Positions 16,687-24,540 of a DNA stretch of 64,000 bases are shown piece after piece (the first letter of the stretch is position 1; every line of letters begins with the position of its first letter). A program made the translations under genes and the position numbers. The DNA lies in the NCBI GenBank assembly GCA_049601975.1, contig JBMYRC010000001.1:1-64000 (forward strand). Reading direction: 5' to 3'. The notes beneath the pieces were generated by a model. That model saw only the letters and a list, made by a program, of their open reading frames with translations. It did not search any database and was not told the DNA's origin. The stretch comes from UBA6544 sp049601975. GTDB taxonomy: Bacteria; Pseudomonadota; Alphaproteobacteria; UBA8366.

Positions 16687-16920
16687 ATGTCCCGACTCGC
16701 AGACGCTGAAAAAAGGTTACATGGCGCGATTTCACGTCTTGAAAGCTCATTGTCGGCGCGGGCTGAAAGCGCGGCGGATCAATCAGCTGTCGAGGCGGAT
16801 TTGCGCGAACGAGCCTCCACGGCCGAGGCCGAGCGGGATGAAATGGAAAAGCGTATGAGTACCGCGGCGGTTCGATTGGATGCGACCATCGAGCGGCTAC
16901 GTAGCACGCTGAGCGAGTGA
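16687..16920 (+). CDS. Short coiled-coil protein (DUF4164-like), upstream of zapA
   Basis: The 77-residue product (from MSRLADAEKRLHGAISRLESS) is charged and heptad-patterned over most of its length, with AEAERDEMEKRMSTAAVRLDATIERLRSTL at the end, so it should form one long coiled coil. It is followed ten bases later by zapA. A short coiled-coil gene at this place is common in alphaproteobacteria and is annotated as DUF4164. By context it may assist ZapA or FtsZ-ring assembly; this is inference. The start is set by GGAAAG some five bases before the ATG; the frame is open further upstream but not protein-like there. Confidence 0.72.
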   Translation: MSRLADAEKRLHGAISRLESSLSARAESAADQSAVEADLRERASTAEAERDEMEKRMSTAAVRLDATIERLRSTLSE

Positions 16921-16930
16921 TGGTGCCCCA

Positions 16931-17287
16931 ATGAGCGACGTCACGATAGAGATCAACGGCCGAGCCTATCAAATCGCCTGCGAGGACGGTCAGGAAGAAC
17001 ATCTGCAGAGGCTCGCGGAATTTCTCGAGAAACGCCTGCAAGATGTCGCGTCCACCGTGGGGCAGGTCGGGCAAGAACGTCTGCTCGTCATGGCCGGACT
17101 TCTGATCGCGGACGAGCTGTCTGACTCGTTGGCTGAGATCGACGAAGCGCGTGCCAATCCCAATCCCGAGACGGTGCGACACCTCCAGGACGAAGCTTCG
17201 GAGAAGGCGGAAGCGAAGGCGGCGCATATCTTCGAATTGCTGGCCGATCGGATCGAGACTATTGCGGAGACAATCGAACAAGCTTAG
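16931..17287 (+). CDS. zapA: Cell division protein ZapA
   Basis: The 118-residue protein has the ZapA N-terminal domain (VTIEINGRAYQIACEDGQEEHLQRLAEFLEKRLQDV) and a C-terminal coiled coil. It bundles FtsZ filaments at the Z-ring. The length is typical. The position before 6S RNA and the 5-formyltetrahydrofolate cyclo-ligase gene is the classical zapA-ssrS-fau order seen across proteobacteria, which strengthens the call. Confidence 0.92.
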   Translation: MSDVTIEINGRAYQIACEDGQEEHLQRLAEFLEKRLQDVASTVGQVGQERLLVMAGLLIADELSDSLAEIDEARANPNPETVRHLQDEASEKAEAKAAHIFELLADRIETIAETIEQA

Positions 17288-17324
17288 GTAAGGGGCGGGC
17301 GGTTCGCTGCGCGGTGCGACGGCT

Positions 17325-17462
17325 TTGTTATCCCAGGGGCTATACTTCCTCTAGGGAGCTGTCCCTGTCGGGATCTTGGTCTCGGCATATGGCACCCACC
17401 TGGTAACCCAGGCCCACGAGGATCAACAAGTTCCGACGGCCAATGCGGCTCCGCCCACAATT
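17325..17462 (+). ncRNA. ssrS: 6S RNA (alphaproteobacterial type)
   Basis: The 194-base gap between zapA and fau contains features I recognise from alphaproteobacterial 6S RNAs: AGGGAGCTGTCCCTGT, GGCATATGGCACCCACCTGG, then CACGAGGATCAAC and CGGCTCCGCCCA near the 3' end. Internal hairpins AGGGA/TCCCT and CCTGG/CCAGG are visible. 6S RNA mimics an open promoter and binds sigma-70 RNA polymerase in stationary phase. The location between zapA and fau is the standard one. Exact ends are estimated. A covariance search with the 6S model would settle this. Confidence 0.8.
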
Positions 17463-17481
17463 CCTCTGACTTGCGGTTGGT

Positions 17482-18060
17482 ATGAGCGACCTAATCGAGA
17501 TCAAAAAAGTTTTGCGCGCTCAAGTCACGCGAACTCGGGACATGGCCGCGCGGGAGACGACGGACACGTCAGATGGCTTGATCCGGAATTTTCCGACATC
17601 GCTCATCCCGGAAGAGCCGAGTGTAATATCGGGTTTTTCTCCGATCGGCTCCGAGATCGATCCTTTGCCGCTGCTCGCAGATCTGCGCGAAAAGGGACAC
17701 GACTCCGCCTTGCCGATTGTCGTGGCCAAGGGCGAGCCGTTGGTTTTCCGGCTGTGGTCGCCCGGTGACGAAATGGCGTCCGGGCCGTTCGGCGTCCAAG
17801 AACCGCTTCCGTCCGCTCGTGAAATTGCTCCCGAAATTCTCCTGATCCCGTTACTGGCGTTTGACCGCCGAGGGTATCGCCTGGGATATGGGGGCGGGTT
17901 TTATGACCGCACCCTCGAGAGATTGCGCGCCGATGGCCAGCCGGTGGCGGTTGGCATTGCATTTGCGGATCAAGAATTCGACGCCGTGCCGGTGGCGGCG
18001 TACGATCAACCGCTTGACTGGATCGTCACCGAACGCGAAGCCATCGAGATTGGAGCCTAA
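17482..18060 (+). CDS. fau: 5-formyltetrahydrofolate cyclo-ligase
   Basis: The 192-residue protein has the family motifs LPIVVAKGEPLVFRLWSPGD in the middle and LLIPLLAFDRRGYRLGYGGGFYDRTLERL with the nucleotide/folate-binding GYGGGFYDR. It converts 5-formyl-THF to 5,10-methenyl-THF at the cost of ATP. It directly follows 6S RNA and the stop is followed after three bases by the ATG of the phosphodiesterase gene. The N-terminal R/K-rich region (KKVLRAQVTRTR) that helps bind ATP is present. Confidence 0.93.
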   Translation: MSDLIEIKKVLRAQVTRTRDMAARETTDTSDGLIRNFPTSLIPEEPSVISGFSPIGSEIDPLPLLADLREKGHDSALPIVVAKGEPLVFRLWSPGDEMASGPFGVQEPLPSAREIAPEILLIPLLAFDRRGYRLGYGGGFYDRTLERLRADGQPVAVGIAFADQEFDAVPVAAYDQPLDWIVTEREAIEIGA

Positions 18061-18063
18061 TTG

Positions 18064-18888
18064 ATGCGAATACTGTTTTGTGGCGATGTGGTGGGGCGAA
18101 GTGGGCGCGATGCGATTGCCGACCATCTGCCGCGGCTTCGCGAGGAATTGAAACTAGAGTTCGTCATCGTCAATGGCGAGAACGCGGCGCATGGTTTCGG
18201 TATCACGGAGAAAATTTGTGAGACGTTGTTCCAGGCCGGTGCCGACTGCATCACCGGCGGAAATCATTCTTGGGACAAGCCCGAGATCGCGCCTTACATG
18301 GACAGCGACCGGCGGATGCTGCGACCGATCAATTACCCGGACGGCACACCAGGCCGGGGTGTCGCCGATTTCGTGACCGGTAGAGGGGCCAAGGTCAAGG
18401 TTATCAATGTTATGTGCCGCCTATTCATGGAATTGCTCGACGATCCATTCAAGGCGGTGGAGCGTGAATTGCCGATGGCGGCCCCTAAGCCCGGCGGCTA
18501 TGCCGCGGTTATTATCGACGTGCATGGCGAAGCCACCAGCGAGAAGATGGCAATGGGCCATCTGGCGGACGGTAAGGCCAGCCTCGTTGTGGGAACCCAT
18601 ACCCATGTGCCTACCGGTGATGCGCAAATTCTGGAACATGGGACCGGATATCAGACTGATGCCGGAATGTGCGGCGACTACAATTCAGTCATTGGCATGG
18701 AAAAGAGTGCCGCATTGCAACGGTTTCGTCGCCGGTTCCCCAGCCCGCGCCTGACGCCAGCGGAAGGTGAAGCGACATTGTGCGGTACATTTTTGGAGAC
18801 GGATGACGCCACGGGATTGGCGCGGCGGATTTCGCCGGTCCGTGTCGGCGGTCGGCTCCAGGAACAGCTACCTTTGTTCGACGACTGA
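18064..18888 (+). CDS. YmdB-family metallophosphoesterase (TIGR00282)
   Basis: The 274-residue protein has metal-binding motifs in order: FCGDVVGRSGRDA, VNGENAAHGFG, GGNHSWDKPEI, DVHGEATSEKMAMG and VGTHTHVPTGD. These match the YmdB type of dinuclear phosphodiesterase acting on 2',3'-cyclic nucleotides or cyclic dinucleotides. The ATG at 18064 starts three bases behind the fau stop. The TTG just before it is an alternative. This family commonly sits next to fau in alphaproteobacteria. A potential hairpin (GCCCTTTAGAAGGGC) follows about 50 bases downstream and may end the transcript. Confidence 0.9.
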   Translation: MRILFCGDVVGRSGRDAIADHLPRLREELKLEFVIVNGENAAHGFGITEKICETLFQAGADCITGGNHSWDKPEIAPYMDSDRRMLRPINYPDGTPGRGVADFVTGRGAKVKVINVMCRLFMELLDDPFKAVERELPMAAPKPGGYAAVIIDVHGEATSEKMAMGHLADGKASLVVGTHTHVPTGDAQILEHGTGYQTDAGMCGDYNSVIGMEKSAALQRFRRRFPSPRLTPAEGEATLCGTFLETDDATGLARRISPVRVGGRLQEQLPLFDD

Positions 18889-19036
18889 TTAAAGTCTCGG
18901 AAAAGCTCTGGCTGCCCAAAATTCGCCATATTGGCCCTTTAGAAGGGCGGTAGAGCTAGGCTTTTCTTCACAATATCTGGTATAACGACCCTTCTTATAC
19001 ACATCCAATTGACAACAGAGACGATTACGATTCGCC

Positions 19037-19789
19037 ATGGCTGGTCATTCACAGTTTAAAAACATCATGCACCGCAAAGGTGCGCAGGATAAAAAACGCG
19101 CTAAGCTTTTCGCCAAGCTCGGTCGAGAATTGATGGTCGCGGCGAAAGAAGGAGGCCCGGATCCTTCCGGTAATCCACGTTTGCGCTCCGCGATTACAAC
19201 GGCACGCAGCCACAATATGCCGAAGGACAATATGGACCGCGCGATTGCCCGCGGTGCAGGTGATACCGAAGGCGCGAATTTCGAGGAGATTCGCTACGAA
19301 GGGTATGGGCCCGGCGGGGTGGCATTGATCGTCGAGGCGTTAACCGACAATCGCAATCGGACGGCGTCGGAAGTACGCTCCGCCTTTTCCAAGTTCAATG
19401 GCAATATGGCGGAGACAGGCGCGGTGAGTTTTCTGTTCGACCGGATGGGTGAAATCAGATACGCGGCTGATGCTCGCGATTCGGAGGCCGTATTTGAAGC
19501 CGCCCTCGAGGCTGGAGCCGAGGACGTCGAATCAAACGATGAATCTCACGAGATTAATTGTCAGCCCGAGAATTTGCATACCGTCGCGGGTGCGCTTGAA
19601 GGCGATCTGGGGGAGCCCCAATCCGTGCAACTCATCTGGAAGCCTCAGACGACGGTCTCGCTCGAAGAGAAACACGCATCGACCCTTTTGAAATTATTGG
19701 ATGCGCTGGACGACAATGATGACGTGCAGTCGGTTTCGGCCAATTACGAAATCGCCGATGACGTCATGGAACGATTGACGACGGTTTGA
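19037..19789 (+). CDS. yebC: YebC/PmpR-family protein
   Basis: The 250-residue protein is a complete YebC: MAGHSQFKNIMHRKGAQDKKRAKLFAKLGRELMVAAKEGG, then NMPKDNMDRAI, YEGYGPGGVALIVEALTDN and a C-terminal acidic stretch DALDDNDDVQSVSANYEI. Family members were first described as transcriptional regulators; more recent work assigns some of them to relief of ribosome stalling at proline runs, which fits the proline-rich proteins encoded in this window. It leads the ruvCAB genes; its stop overlaps the TTG proposed for ruvC. Confidence 0.95.
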   Translation: MAGHSQFKNIMHRKGAQDKKRAKLFAKLGRELMVAAKEGGPDPSGNPRLRSAITTARSHNMPKDNMDRAIARGAGDTEGANFEEIRYEGYGPGGVALIVEALTDNRNRTASEVRSAFSKFNGNMAETGAVSFLFDRMGEIRYAADARDSEAVFEAALEAGAEDVESNDESHEINCQPENLHTVAGALEGDLGEPQSVQLIWKPQTTVSLEEKHASTLLKLLDALDDNDDVQSVSANYEIADDVMERLTTV

Positions 19790-20313
19790 ACGCCAACCGC
19801 TCCATACGCGTGATCGGGCTTGACCCCGGACTCCAGAACACGGGCTGGGGAATTATCGATATTGCGGGCAATAGATTGACCCATGTCGCTGACGGTACCG
19901 TCCGAACGACGCGGTCCGATCCATTGGCTTTGCGGTTGAGAACTTTGCATGAGGGACTGGCCGAAGTGCTGACCTTTTACGAACCGGACGAATCGGCGGT
20001 TGAGGAAACTTTCGTCAACAAGAACCCAACCACAACCTTGAAGCTCGGCGAGGCGCGCGGTGTCGTCTTGCTCGCACCCGCTTTGGTAGGACTGCCGGTA
20101 GCGGAGTATTCGGCTAACCGGATCAAGAAATCCGTCGTCGGCGTCGGCCATGCGGGTAAGCCGCAGGTCCAAATGATGGTGCAGCGGCTGCTTCCCGGCT
20201 GCGATTTTGACAGCGCGGATTCAGCTGACGCCTTAGCAGTGGCGATTTGCCATAGCCATTTCGCGGGCACGGAGCGTCGTTGGTCGGCGGCCGAAGCGGG
20301 AGCAAAGGCGTGA
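19786..20313 (+). CDS. ruvC: Holliday junction resolvase RuvC
   Basis: The 175-residue nuclease has the catalytic acidic residues of the RNase H-like fold in VIGLDPGLQNTGWGII (Asp), AVEETFVNKNP (Glu), and near the C-terminus DSADSADALAVAICHSH. Also present is YSANRIKKSVVGVGHAGKPQVQMMV. It cuts Holliday junctions in the RuvABC complex. The TTG at 19786 overlaps the yebC stop; the GTG at 19810 would also give a viable protein, eight residues shorter. The stop overlaps the ruvA start. Confidence 0.95.
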   Translation: MNANRSIRVIGLDPGLQNTGWGIIDIAGNRLTHVADGTVRTTRSDPLALRLRTLHEGLAEVLTFYEPDESAVEETFVNKNPTTTLKLGEARGVVLLAPALVGLPVAEYSANRIKKSVVGVGHAGKPQVQMMVQRLLPGCDFDSADSADALAVAICHSHFAGTERRWSAAEAGAKA

Positions 20314-20915
20314 TTGCGTCGCTCAAAGGTGTGCTCGACTCCGTGGCGGAGGAATCCGCCATCGTTGATGTCGGCGGTGTTGGCTATTTGGTGTTTTGCT
20401 CGGGCCGGACATTGTCGCAATTGCCGCAACCAGGCGAAGCGGTTCGATTCGTGGTCGAGACCCATGTACGCGAGGATCACATTCATCTCTACGGTTTCGC
20501 GGAGTCGGGTGAGCGAGATTGGTTCCGCCTTTTGACGACGGTTCAGGGTGTCGGCGCGAAGGTAGGTCTCGCCATTCTCTCGGCGCTGGGGCCTGAGGAA
20601 TTGGTCCAAGCGGTTGTGGCACAGGATAAAGCTGCGGTGTCACGCGCCAATGGCGTCGGCCCGAAGCTTGCGGGTCGGATTGTCTTGGAACTGAAAGACA
20701 AGGTCAGCGGCCTGGTTCCGGCGGCATTCGAGATATCCGCAGGGCCGAGCGCAACCGTTGGGGGAAGCTCGGAAGACGCGGTTTCTGCATTGGTGAATTT
20801 GGGTTTTCAGCGGACCGATGCCTTCGGCGCCGTGGCGCGTGCGGGTCAGAAGCTCGGCGAGGGCGCCGAGGTCGACGCCTTGATCCGAGCGGGCCTTCAG
20901 GAGCTTAGCCAGTGA
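20310..20915 (+). CDS. ruvA: Holliday junction branch migration protein RuvA
   Basis: The 201-residue protein begins at GTG 20310 (IASLKGVLDSV), overlapping the ruvC stop as GTGA; the frame extends farther upstream but standard RuvA starts here. Domain I is an OB-fold (VDVGGVGYLVFC); domain II has the helix-hairpin-helix motifs GVGAKVGLAIL and GVGPKLAGRIV; domain III near the C-terminus (EDAVSALVNLGFQRTDAFGAV) contacts RuvB. It tetramerises on four-way junctions. Confidence 0.95.
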   Translation: MIASLKGVLDSVAEESAIVDVGGVGYLVFCSGRTLSQLPQPGEAVRFVVETHVREDHIHLYGFAESGERDWFRLLTTVQGVGAKVGLAILSALGPEELVQAVVAQDKAAVSRANGVGPKLAGRIVLELKDKVSGLVPAAFEISAGPSATVGGSSEDAVSALVNLGFQRTDAFGAVARAGQKLGEGAEVDALIRAGLQELSQ

Positions 20916-21976
20916 GCGAGCAAATGGATCGGATCGTCGACCCGGAGTTCGACACCGCGGATCACACTGATTTTACTCTGCGACCGCAGACACTCGACGA
21001 TTTTATTGGTCAAAAAACCGTTCGGGAAAACCTGTCGGTATTCATTCGCGCCGCGAGCGAACGCGGCGAAGCCCTTGATCACACATTGCTGCATGGCCCG
21101 CCGGGGCTGGGTAAAACCACCTTGGCACAAATCATCTCGCGCGAGCTTAATGTCGGTTTCAGGGCGACCTCCGGCCCGGTTATCGCCAAGGCGGGCGATT
21201 TGGCGGCGATCCTCACTAATTTGCAGCCGCAGGATGTGCTTTTCATCGACGAAATTCACCGCCTCAATCCGGCGGTCGAGGAAATCCTGTATCCCGCGAT
21301 GGAGGATTTTGAACTCGACTTGATCATCGGTGAAGGGCCGGCGGCCCGTTCGGTGCGCATACCGCTGCAGCCCTTTACCTTGGTGAGTGCGACCACGCGT
21401 TCCGGTCTTATCACGACACCTTTACGGGAGCGGTTTGGCATTCATCTGCGGATGAATTTTTATGAATTGGACGAATTGCGCGAAATTGTTGTACGCGGCG
21501 CGAACCTGCTGGAGACACCGTTGGAGGTGGACGGCGCAACGGAAATCGCGCGCCGCAGCCGGGGTACGCCGCGCGTCGCTGGACGCCTGCTGCGGCGGGT
21601 GCGCGACTTCGCCATGGTCGATGGGACTGAAAAGATTGACGCCAAGGCCGCGGATGCGGCATTGCAACGCCTGGGCGTGGATGCGTTGGGCCTAGATGCC
21701 ATGGATCGTCGATATCTCACTTGCGTCGCGGAAAATTACGGCGGCGGGCCGGTTGGTGTCGAGACGCTGTCCGCTGCTCTCGCGGAAGAACGCGACGTCA
21801 TAGAGGATGTGATCGAGCCTTATCTCATGCAGGAAGGTCTCCTCCAACGGACCCCGCGTGGCCGCATGTTGGCGAGACAGGGCTGGAGCTATCTTGGGAT
21901 CGAGGCGCCCAAGACGGCGATGGAGCAGTTCGATCTATTGAGCACCTTCGATGAGGGCGAGGTGCCGGATGCCTGA
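20912..21976 (+). CDS. ruvB: Holliday junction branch migration helicase RuvB
   Basis: The 354-residue AAA+ motor has LRPQTLDDFIGQ, Walker A HGPPGLGKTTLA, Walker B VLFIDEIHRL, sensor I VSATTRSGLI and the C-terminal winged helix with GGPVGVETLSAAL and LQRTPRGRMLARQGW. It drives branch migration with RuvA. The GTG start overlaps the ruvA stop, with CAGGAG about eight bases upstream. The stop lies inside the ybgC start region, an eight-base overlap, which supports strict co-translation. Confidence 0.97.
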   Translation: MSEQMDRIVDPEFDTADHTDFTLRPQTLDDFIGQKTVRENLSVFIRAASERGEALDHTLLHGPPGLGKTTLAQIISRELNVGFRATSGPVIAKAGDLAAILTNLQPQDVLFIDEIHRLNPAVEEILYPAMEDFELDLIIGEGPAARSVRIPLQPFTLVSATTRSGLITTPLRERFGIHLRMNFYELDELREIVVRGANLLETPLEVDGATEIARRSRGTPRVAGRLLRRVRDFAMVDGTEKIDAKAADAALQRLGVDALGLDAMDRRYLTCVAENYGGGPVGVETLSAALAEERDVIEDVIEPYLMQEGLLQRTPRGRMLARQGWSYLGIEAPKTAMEQFDLLSTFDEGEVPDA

Positions 21977-22412
21977 AGCCCACGTGTTCCCGTTGCGGGT
22001 TTATTATGAGGACACGGACGCCGGCGGGATTGTCTATTACGCCAATTATTTGCGCTTCGCCGAGCGCGCGCGGACCGAATTCCTCCGATCCGTCGGCGCA
22101 GATCACCAGACTCTCATGACCGAGGACGGCATCGCCTTCACTGTGCGGCAATGCGCGGTGGATTATATGCAACCCGCATATCTCGATGATGCGCTGACCG
22201 TCCATACCCGGTTTCTCGAAGTGGGCGGTGCGAGCTTGCGGGCGGAGCAGACCGTGAAGCGGGATGCCGACGACCTCGCTCGATTGTTGGTCCGGCTCGC
22301 GTGTGTCGGGAATAACGGGAAACCGAAACGTATGCCGAAAGCATTACGGGCGGCGTTCGCCGAAAAATCGGTATCGCCGAAGAATGAACAAATAACAGCG
22401 GAACGGAATTAA
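21969..22412 (+). CDS. ybgC: Tol-Pal-associated acyl-CoA thioesterase YbgC
   Basis: The 147-residue hot-dog thioesterase has VYYEDTDAGGIVYYANYLRFAERARTEFLR, including the catalytic Asp of the 4HBT family. The open frame begins at 21951, but the ATG at 21969 gives the usual MPEAHVFPLRVYYEDTD start. It is the first gene of the tol cluster in many proteobacteria and acts on short acyl-CoA or acyl-ACP in phospholipid metabolism. TolQ follows after six bases. Confidence 0.93.
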   Translation: MPEAHVFPLRVYYEDTDAGGIVYYANYLRFAERARTEFLRSVGADHQTLMTEDGIAFTVRQCAVDYMQPAYLDDALTVHTRFLEVGGASLRAEQTVKRDADDLARLLVRLACVGNNGKPKRMPKALRAAFAEKSVSPKNEQITAERN

Positions 22413-22418
22413 TACCGA

Positions 22419-23147
22419 ATGGAACAGGTAGTCGTTGATGGCGCCGTCGGACAGGCGCTTGGGCATTCTCAATTGACGCTTTGGAGCCTTTTCCTCAGCG
22501 CGGATTGGATCGTTAAGTCCGTAATGCTCGTCTTATTGGTGGCGTCGGTTTGGTGCTGGGCGATCATCTTTGATAAGACTTTCAGGTTTCGCCGGCTGCA
22601 GCGCCGGGCCAATAAATTCGAGGACGAGTTTTGGTCGGGTGGATCGTTGGAGGAATTGTACGAGCGTGTGGGCCAGCAGCCGTCCGATCCGATGACGGCG
22701 GTGTTTTCGGCGGCGATGCGTGAATGGCGTCGCTCTTCCGCCAAGGGCTTGGTTTATAGCGAAGCCGGGAGGTCTGGACTGAGAGACCGGCTGGAACGGG
22801 TCATGCAGGTGACCGTCGCCCGCGAGATCGAGCGTCTCGAGCGCTACATGATGTTCCTCGCGTCGGTTGGGTCGACGGCGCCATTCGTCGGTCTCTTCGG
22901 TACCGTTTGGGGCATTATGAATAGCTTTCAGTCGATCGCGGTGACGAAACAGACGAATTTGGCTGTTGTCGCCCCCGGCATTGCCGAAGCGTTGTTCGCG
23001 ACCGCGCTAGGACTGGTCGCGGCCATTCCGGCCGTCATCGCTTACAACAAGCTGTCGACCGATTTGGGCCGCTACGCTGGGCGCATGGAAACGTTCGCTG
23101 GAGAATTCATCGCAATACTATCGCGCCAGATCGAGGAAACGAGCTAG
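22419..23147 (+). CDS. tolQ: Tol-Pal system proton-channel subunit TolQ
   Basis: The 242-residue inner-membrane protein has three hydrophobic segments: around residues 30-50 (SVMLVLLVASVWCWAIIF), 140-165 (MMFLASVGSTAPFVGLFGTVWGIMNSF) and 180-205 (APGIAEALFATALGLVAAIPAVIAY). The last two carry the conserved MotA/TolQ/ExbB signature. With TolR it forms the proton-driven motor that energises TolA during outer-membrane constriction. It is four bases from tolR. Confidence 0.95.
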   Translation: MEQVVVDGAVGQALGHSQLTLWSLFLSADWIVKSVMLVLLVASVWCWAIIFDKTFRFRRLQRRANKFEDEFWSGGSLEELYERVGQQPSDPMTAVFSAAMREWRRSSAKGLVYSEAGRSGLRDRLERVMQVTVAREIERLERYMMFLASVGSTAPFVGLFGTVWGIMNSFQSIAVTKQTNLAVVAPGIAEALFATALGLVAAIPAVIAYNKLSTDLGRYAGRMETFAGEFIAILSRQIEETS

Positions 23148-23151
23148 GACG

Positions 23152-23631
23152 ATGGCGATTCAAACCAACAATAATGGGCGTTTCGGTGGCCGTGCTCGCC
23201 GCTATCAACCGATGGCGGAAATCAATGTGACACCGTTCGTCGACGTCATGTTGGTGTTGTTGATTGTCTTCATGATTACGGCACCGCTGTTGACGGTGGG
23301 TGTGCCGGTGGATTTGCCGAAAACCCGAGCGGCGGCGTTGTCGGATACGGACGAGCCCTTGGTAGTGACGATCAACGCGACGGGCGCGATTTTCCTGCAG
23401 GAGCATGAGACGCCGATTGAAAACTTGGTGCCGCGGTTGGTGGCGGTTACCGGCGCCAATCCGGATATCAAGATTTTCGTTCGCGGCGATAAGGCGATCC
23501 CTTATGGCAGCGTCATGGAAGTCATGGGCGCGATTAGCGCCGCGGGTTTCAAAAAAGTTTCGCTGATGGCGGAACTACCAAAGCCGGGTGCTCCTAAGAG
23601 CACTGCCCGCCCGCAAAACAACCGGCGATGA
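23152..23631 (+). CDS. tolR: Tol-Pal system protein TolR
   Basis: The 159-residue protein has a cytoplasmic N-terminus and one TM helix (EINVTPFVDVMLVLLIVFMITAPLL) containing the essential Asp of the ExbD/TolR proton path. A periplasmic domain follows, with the typical FVRGDKAIPYGSVMEVM near the end. It works with TolQ. The C-terminal extension ending in STARPQNNRR is basic. Confidence 0.95.
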   Translation: MAIQTNNNGRFGGRARRYQPMAEINVTPFVDVMLVLLIVFMITAPLLTVGVPVDLPKTRAAALSDTDEPLVVTINATGAIFLQEHETPIENLVPRLVAVTGANPDIKIFVRGDKAIPYGSVMEVMGAISAAGFKKVSLMAELPKPGAPKSTARPQNNRR

Positions 23632-23643
23632 CGGAGAGCTTGA

Positions 23644-24540
23644 ATGCGCGTTCCGTTGGTGATTTCGATCGGCTTTCATATCGCGATTTTTGTTTTCGCG
23701 TTATACGGATTGCCATCGCCGAGCCAAAGCATCGTAATGGAACATCGGGTAATAGATGTCGAAATCGTCTCCACGACCGAGACACTGGAGCCGACGCCCG
23801 TGCCGAAACCGGCACCGCCACCGAAGAAGACGGTGAAAGTGCCACCACCCAAGCCGCCAGCACTGCCGAAACAAGTGGCCGCCCTGCCGCCGGCTCCCGA
23901 GCCTGCGCCGGCACCTCCGCCGAAGCCAGAACCGCAGCCCAAGCCGGTCGAAGCGAATCTGGATCCCACACCGCCGGAGCCGAAAGCGAAGCCAAAACCC
24001 AAACCTGCGTCGCCGAAAGTTGCGCCTCGTCCGAAACCTCGTCCGAGGCAAGATTTCGCCTCGATGATGTTGAAGACGGTCCAAAAGCTGAAGGATGCGC
24101 CGCCACCGGCAAACCCGCGGGAAAAAGAAAAATCCTTCGATGAAAAAATGGCGGCTTTGATGAATCGAAAAAGTGTAACGGCGCCGGAGCGCGCGCAACG
24201 GGCACCGCTTGGTGAGAAGTTGACGATCAGCGAGATCGATGCGATCAGGCAACAGATCGAGCGATGCTGGTTGGTGCCCGCAGCCATTGGCGCAAAGGAT
24301 GTCCAGGAGATGTCGGTTCAGGTTCGCCTGAAGCTGAACCCGGACGGGACATTGCGGGAATCCCGAATTGTCGACCGGTTCCGGATGGAGACGAATGCGA
24401 CTTACAAGGCGGTTGCCGAGAGCGCGTTACGCGCGATTCGCAATCCACGGTGCAGCCGGTTTAATCTGCCGCTGCAAAAATACGACGTATGGAAGGACAT
24501 GGTCTTGCGGTTCAATCCCGGCGAAATGGTAGGGCGGTAA
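23644..24540 (+). CDS. tolA: Cell envelope protein TolA, proline-rich
   Basis: The 298-residue protein has an N-terminal membrane anchor (VPLVISIGFHIAIFVFALYGL). A long linker rich in Pro-Lys repeats covers about residues 50-135 (PPPKK, PKPEPQPKP). A C-terminal domain (KLTISEIDAIRQQIERCW through YKAVAESALRAIRNPRC) resembles the TonB/TolA C-terminal fold, with two Cys able to pair. The linker is proline-based rather than the alanine-rich helix of E. coli TolA, which is usual in alphaproteobacteria. It spans the periplasm between TolQR and Pal/TolB. The tolB start overlaps its stop. Confidence 0.92.
   Translation: MRVPLVISIGFHIAIFVFALYGLPSPSQSIVMEHRVIDVEIVSTTETLEPTPVPKPAPPPKKTVKVPPPKPPALPKQVAALPPAPEPAPAPPPKPEPQPKPVEANLDPTPPEPKAKPKPKPASPKVAPRPKPRPRQDFASMMLKTVQKLKDAPPPANPREKEKSFDEKMAALMNRKSVTAPERAQRAPLGEKLTISEIDAIRQQIERCWLVPAAIGAKDVQEMSVQVRLKLNPDGTLRESRIVDRFRMETNATYKAVAESALRAIRNPRCSRFNLPLQKYDVWKDMVLRFNPGEMVGR

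Noticed and set aside
18940..18965. Strong terminator after the YmdB-family gene
   Set aside because: GCCCTTTAGAAGGGC is a good short stem but no T tract follows directly, so it was only mentioned in the gene entry.
23676..24287. Large minus-strand open frames opposite tolA
   Set aside because: They arise from the proline-rich codons of tolA read in reverse (Gly/Arg-rich) and have no protein-like pattern.
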